From assembly GCA_937934165.1 (NCBI GenBank), contig CALGZX010000050.1, positions 1 to 8,572 of the forward strand: DNA of 8,572 nucleotides. The letters run 5' to 3'. Below the pieces are notes generated by a model that was not told where the DNA came from, did no database searches, and worked only from the letters and a program-made list of their open reading frames with translations. Source of the stretch: an uncultured Collinsella sp. (GTDB lineage: Bacteria; Actinomycetota; Coriobacteriia; Coriobacteriales; Coriobacteriaceae). Positions within the stretch are counted from its first letter, which is position 1, and each line of letters opens with the position of its first letter. This document shows positions 5,429-8,572 of the stretch, in pieces. Made by a program: the position numbers and the translations under genes.

Positions 5429-6625
5429 ATGACTCAGACAAGGCGAGACGGCATCACGCTCAAGCAGTGGCTCCCACTCGTCGGGCTCACCTGCTGTGCG
5501 TTCGTGTTCAACACGTCGGAGTTTATGCCCATCGGCCTTTTGACTGATATCGCCGCGTCGTTCTCGCTCACCGAGGCCCAGGCGGGCATCATGATCTCGG
5601 TCTATGCCTGGGGCGTCATGCTGCTGTCGCTGCCGCTCATGGTGTTCGCCTCGCGCTTTGAGTTCAAGCGGATGCTGCTGGGCGTGCTGGCCGTGTTCTC
5701 GCTCGGTCAGTTCCTGTCCGCTGTGGCGCCGACCTATCCCATCCTGGTCTGCGCGCGCCTGGTGGTCGCTTGCGCACATGCCGTGTTCTGGTCAGTCGCC
5801 TCGATTATGGCCTCGCGCCTGGTCGACACTCGCCACGGCGCGCTCGCCATCAGCATGATCGCTACGGGCTCGTCCATCGCGCAGATCTTTGGCCTGCCTC
5901 TCGGTCGCGCCATTGGCTTGGCCGTGGGCTGGCGCATGACGTTTGCCGTGGTCGGGGGCCTCTCAGCCATCGCGGCCGTCTACCAGGCAGCGGTGTTCCC
6001 GGCCATGCCGGCGAGTGAGCGCTTTACCGTCAAGCAACTGCCCGAGCTGCTCAAGAACCCGCTCCTCATCGCGCTCTACGCAGTCACGGTCTTCATGGCG
6101 ACCGGCTATTACGCAAGCTACAGCTATATCGAGCCCTTCCTGGCGCAGGTCGCGCACGTCGATGCGGGCGCCATTACCATGACGCTGACGGCGTTTGGCT
6201 GCTCTGGTTTGCTCGGAAGCTGGCTGTTCGGCCGCCTGTTCGATGGGCATCGCTTCCCGTTCTTGGCTATCACGCTCTCCGGCGTGCCGGTGGCCCTGCT
6301 GCTCATGGGGCCGGCCGCATCGTCGCTCGTGACAGTGCTTGCCGTCTGCGCACTGTGGGGTTGCTGCGCCACGGCCTTTAACGTGGCGTTTCAGGCCGAG
6401 CTCATCAAGCACACGCCGGCAGATTCGTCGGCCGTCGCCATGTCGATCTTCTCGGGCCTGTTCAATCTGGGCATTGGCACGGGTACCGCGATCGGCGGAG
6501 CCGTGGTTTCGGGTCCCGGTATCGCCTGGATCGGCTTCGCGGGCGGGTCGATTGCCGTCGTGGGCGTTATCCTCGCCATCACGGTGATGTTCCCAGCCAT
6601 CCGCCGCGCCAAGCCCGTCGCCTAA
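5429..6625 (+). CDS. sotB: SotB-like major facilitator sugar efflux transporter
   Basis: A 398-residue, 12-helix MFS exporter of the inner membrane. It resembles E. coli SotB (YdeA), which exports arabinose and IPTG-like sugars by proton antiport, and does so along its whole length as I recall that protein. Matching stretches are FVFNTSEFMPIGLLTDIA (25-42), the YAWGVMLLSLPLM helix (59-71), CAHAVFWSVASIMASRL (115-131), IATGSSIAQIFGLPLGR (144-160), GWRMTF (167-172), YASYSYIEPF (228-237) and FSGLFNLGIGTG (341-352). Its length equals the family norm. The ATG at 5429 has GGAG (5416-5419) 9 nt upstream; the frame is open back to 5333 but that part crosses the terminator hairpin. The real substrate could be a sugar, a drug or an amino acid derivative, since close relatives (AraJ, YdhP) have poorly defined cargo. 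It is a single-gene unit ended by the second palindromic element. Confidence 0.88.
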   Translation: MTQTRRDGITLKQWLPLVGLTCCAFVFNTSEFMPIGLLTDIAASFSLTEAQAGIMISVYAWGVMLLSLPLMVFASRFEFKRMLLGVLAVFSLGQFLSAVAPTYPILVCARLVVACAHAVFWSVASIMASRLVDTRHGALAISMIATGSSIAQIFGLPLGRAIGLAVGWRMTFAVVGGLSAIAAVYQAAVFPAMPASERFTVKQLPELLKNPLLIALYAVTVFMATGYYASYSYIEPFLAQVAHVDAGAITMTLTAFGCSGLLGSWLFGRLFDGHRFPFLAITLSGVPVALLLMGPAASSLVTVLAVCALWGCCATAFNVAFQAELIKHTPADSSAVAMSIFSGLFNLGIGTGTAIGGAVVSGPGIAWIGFAGGSIAVVGVILAITVMFPAIRRAKPVA

Positions 6626-6640
6626 TCACGTCCCCTCATC

Positions 6641-6714
6641 AGTTGCGGTGGAATAGTTCCTGTTTAAGGCTTCTGAAGGCCCAGACAGGAACTATTCCAC
6701 CGCAACTTATTTTG
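6641..6714 (+). repeat. Palindromic intergenic element, copy 2 (probable terminator of the sotB-like gene)
   Basis: Perfect 23-bp inverted arms, 6641-6663 and 6685-6707, around a 21-nt loop, starting 15 nt after the sotB-like stop codon. The left arm contains TTGCGGTGGAATAGTTCC, and the same arms occur at 2501-2569. The right arm is followed by TATTTT, so the RNA hairpin could terminate transcription. Each arm contains its own small dyad, GGAA-TAG-TTCC, which could be a protein-binding half-site. Confidence 0.88.
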
Positions 6715-6737
6715 GGGGAGAGGATACAAGCTGGGCA

Positions 6738-6743
6738 TACAAT
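6738..6743 (+). promoter_or_regulatory. Candidate -10 box for the GH13 gene
   Basis: TACAAT matches the -10 consensus at 5 of 6 and lies 35 nt before the GH13 ATG, directly after the palindromic element. No good -35 is present 16-18 bp upstream (the region is G-rich), so the promoter may be weak or need an activator. Confidence 0.35.
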
Positions 6744-6778
6744 GGATGTCGTTGTGTTGAGCTTACCGGGAGGCTGTT

Positions 6779-8155
6779 ATGTGGGCATACGAGACGACGT
6801 TCTATCAGATCTATCCGCTGGGCTTTTGCGGGGCTCCGCGCGAAAACGCCGCGCCCGTTGCCGAGGATGAGCTCGCCCAGGCTGCCAACGCCGCGCCCAA
6901 CCCCGATGCTCCTATCATGAAGGTCGCCCAATGGGCCGACTACATGCAGGAACTCGGCGTTGGCGCTGTGCTCATCAACCCACCGCTCGAATCTGATAGC
7001 CACGGCTACGATACACGCAGCCTGCGCCATATCGACCGTCGCCTGGGTGGGGACGCCGACTTTGCCGCCGTATGCGACACGCTGCATGCCCATGGCATCC
7101 GCGTGGTGCTCGATGCCGTCTTCAACCACGTCGGCCGCGGTTTTTGGGCCTTCCGCGATGTGCAGGAGCGCAAGTGGGACTCGCCGTACAAGGACTGGTT
7201 CCACATTAGCTTTGACGGCGATTCCTGCTATGGCGATGGCTTTTGGTACGAGGGCTGGGAGGGCCATTTTGAGCTTGTGAAACTCAACCTGCAAAACCCC
7301 GCCGTGGTCGATTACCTGCTTGAGTCCGTGCGTCGCTGGGCCGAGGTCTTTGGCATCGACGGCCTGCGCCTGGACGTTGCCTATATGCTTGACCGCGACT
7401 TTATGCGCCGCCTACACTCCTTTACCCGTGAGCTCAAGCCCGACTTCGTGCTGATCGGCGAGACGCTCCACGGCGACTACAACCAGATCGTCAACGACGA
7501 GATGCTCGACTCCTGCACCAACTACGAGTGCTACAAGGGCCTGTACTCCAGCTTTAACTCGGTCAACATGTTCGAGATTGCCCACTCGCTGCATCGCCAG
7601 TTTGGCGGTGACCCGTGGTGCATTTATCGTGGCAAGCATCTGCTGTCGTTTGTCGACAACCACGATGTGCCGCGTCTGGCGAGCATCCTTACCGACAAGT
7701 CCTGCCTGCGCCCCGCCTACGGCATGCTCTTTGGTATGCCGGGCATTCCGTGCCTCTACTACGGCAGCGAGTGGGGGATTGCCGGCGAAAAGGGCGGCCC
7801 CGATGGCGATTGGGCGCTGCGTCCTGCGCTCGATGAGCCTGCGCCCAACGAGCTGACGGCATTTGTCAAGCAGCTCGCGCACTTGCGCTCGACAGACGAT
7901 GCGGCGGCCCGTGCTCTCAACTACGGTGCTTATCGCAACGTGGTGATCCAGAATAAACAGCTGCTGTTCGAGCGCGCCTGCGACGATGCGACGGTGCTCG
8001 TGGCGGTCAATGCCGTGAACGAGCCCTATACCTTTGGTGCCGGCGAACTCAACGGCTCCTTCGTCGACCTGCTTGCCGACAGCGTGCCCACGGTCGAGCT
8101 GACGGGCTCCCTTGAGCTTGCGCCCTACGAAGTGCGCTATCTGTTGAGGGCCTAA
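6779..8155 (+). CDS. GH13 alpha-glucan hydrolase (maltodextrinase/alpha-glucosidase-like)
   Basis: A retaining glycoside hydrolase of the alpha-amylase family, 458 residues, with no signal peptide, so likely cytosolic and acting on imported malto-oligosaccharides. All conserved GH13 regions are present: DAVFNH (112-117), GLRLDVAY (195-202) with nucleophile Asp199, GETLHG (227-232) with acid/base Glu228, and FVDNHD (291-296) with Asp296. The barrel opens with TTFYQIYPLGF and ends near 370; a small beta-sandwich C domain follows. The N-terminal CBM34-like domain of classical cyclomaltodextrinases and neopullulanases is missing, although WYEGWEGHFELVKLNLQNP resembles that group. Subfamily and bond specificity (alpha-1,4, alpha-1,6 or transfer) cannot be settled. 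The ATG has GGGAGG (6768-6773) 5 nt upstream. Only 3 nt separate its stop from the next gene, so the two are probably an operon. Confidence 0.93.
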   Translation: MWAYETTFYQIYPLGFCGAPRENAAPVAEDELAQAANAAPNPDAPIMKVAQWADYMQELGVGAVLINPPLESDSHGYDTRSLRHIDRRLGGDADFAAVCDTLHAHGIRVVLDAVFNHVGRGFWAFRDVQERKWDSPYKDWFHISFDGDSCYGDGFWYEGWEGHFELVKLNLQNPAVVDYLLESVRRWAEVFGIDGLRLDVAYMLDRDFMRRLHSFTRELKPDFVLIGETLHGDYNQIVNDEMLDSCTNYECYKGLYSSFNSVNMFEIAHSLHRQFGGDPWCIYRGKHLLSFVDNHDVPRLASILTDKSCLRPAYGMLFGMPGIPCLYYGSEWGIAGEKGGPDGDWALRPALDEPAPNELTAFVKQLAHLRSTDDAAARALNYGAYRNVVIQNKQLLFERACDDATVLVAVNAVNEPYTFGAGELNGSFVDLLADSVPTVELTGSLELAPYEVRYLLRA

Positions 8156-8158
8156 TTC

Positions 8159-8572
8159 ATGACTGCGCCGGACGAGGGCTATCAGCATATTGAGCATGGG
8201 TTTGAGCCCGTGTTTGACGAGTGTTCGCGCGTTTTGGTGCTCGGATCGTTTCCCTCAGTGCTGTCGCGCGCCAATGCCTTTTATTACGGCAACCCTCAGA
8301 ATCGCTTTTGGCGCGTGATGGCCGCGTGCCTCGGTGTGCCTGTGCCGCCCAACGAGGGCGACCCTTTGGCAAGCGGTGAGCCCACGACGCTCGATGCCTC
8401 CATTGCCGCCAAGAGATCCATGCTGCTGAACGGCGGCGTGGCCCTGTGGGATGCAATCGAGAGCTGCGACATTAAGGGCTCGAGCGACGCGAGCATCCGC
8501 AACGTTGTGCCGGCACATATCGAGCGCATTACCGATGCCGCGTCGATCGAGGTCGTTGTCTGTAACGGCGGT
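8159..8572 (+). CDS. DNA-deoxyinosine (hypoxanthine)/uracil-DNA glycosylase, family 6-like; 3' end missing
   Basis: A base-excision repair enzyme that would remove deaminated bases (hypoxanthine, possibly uracil) from DNA. The 138 visible residues carry the signature of the UDG superfamily family 6 (HDG) proteins: VLVLGSFPSVLSR (25-37), FYYGNPQNRFWRVM (41-54), then GVALWDAIESCDIKGSSD (93-110) and ASIRNVVPAHI (111-121). The catalytic asparagine is expected in the YGNPQN segment. The reading frame is open to the window end; family members are usually a little longer, so perhaps 30-40 residues are missing. The ATG at 8159-8161 follows the GH13 stop by 3 nt and has GAGGG (8146-8150), inside the GH13 coding region, as ribosome binding site, implying shared transcription. 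A Mug-type mismatch glycosylase is the alternative, but the YYGNPQNRFW block favours HDG. Confidence 0.88.
   Translation, partial: MTAPDEGYQHIEHGFEPVFDECSRVLVLGSFPSVLSRANAFYYGNPQNRFWRVMAACLGVPVPPNEGDPLASGEPTTLDASIAAKRSMLLNGGVALWDAIESCDIKGSSDASIRNVVPAHIERITDAASIEVVVCNGG

Overview
The window is GC-rich bacterial DNA with dense genes, clear GGAGG-type ribosome binding sites and some GTG starts. Gene content (a fused FeoA-FeoB, a standalone PTS EIIA, a cytosolic GH13 enzyme, a family 6-type DNA glycosylase) and base use fit a Coriobacteriia gut actinobacterium such as Collinsella. That assignment is inference from recollection of the group, not from a search.

Layout. On the minus strand are the 5' part of asnS (asparaginyl-tRNA synthetase, cut by the window start) and, upstream of it, a complete glucose-type PTS EIIA gene with its own intrinsic terminator and a LacI-family-type operator in its upstream region. 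From about 1.57 kb onward all genes are on the plus strand: an alpha/beta hydrolase, a fused feoA-feoB ferrous iron transporter, a SotB-like MFS efflux pump, a GH13 alpha-glucan hydrolase, and a hypoxanthine/uracil-DNA glycosylase cut by the window end. The last two are separated by only 3 bases and are probably co-transcribed. The others look like single-gene transcription units, each bounded by a hairpin.

The most unusual material is intergenic. (1) A roughly 68-bp palindromic element with 22-23-bp arms (core TTGCGGTGGAATAGTTCC) occurs twice, 3' of the hydrolase and 3' of the sotB-like gene, each time followed by a T-run. (2) Directly after the first copy lies a tandem array of three and a half 62-bp units (2588 to about 2788). 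Each full unit contains a 14-15-bp hairpin whose stem shows compensatory changes between units, and neighbouring units can also pair with one another. (3) Two near-identical 16-nt dyads at 17-bp spacing lie between the likely promoter and the start of feoAB, and look like a twin operator. (4) The sotB-like promoter appears to be nested in the terminator hairpin of feoAB, and an inverted repeat spans its start region.

Functionally the window mixes translation (asnS), carbohydrate uptake and use (EIIA, GH13, possibly the esterase and sugar efflux pump), iron uptake (feoAB) and DNA repair. I see no phage, insertion sequence, CRISPR array, tRNA or rRNA gene. The best candidates for something undescribed are the 62-bp hairpin array and the dispersed palindromic element.
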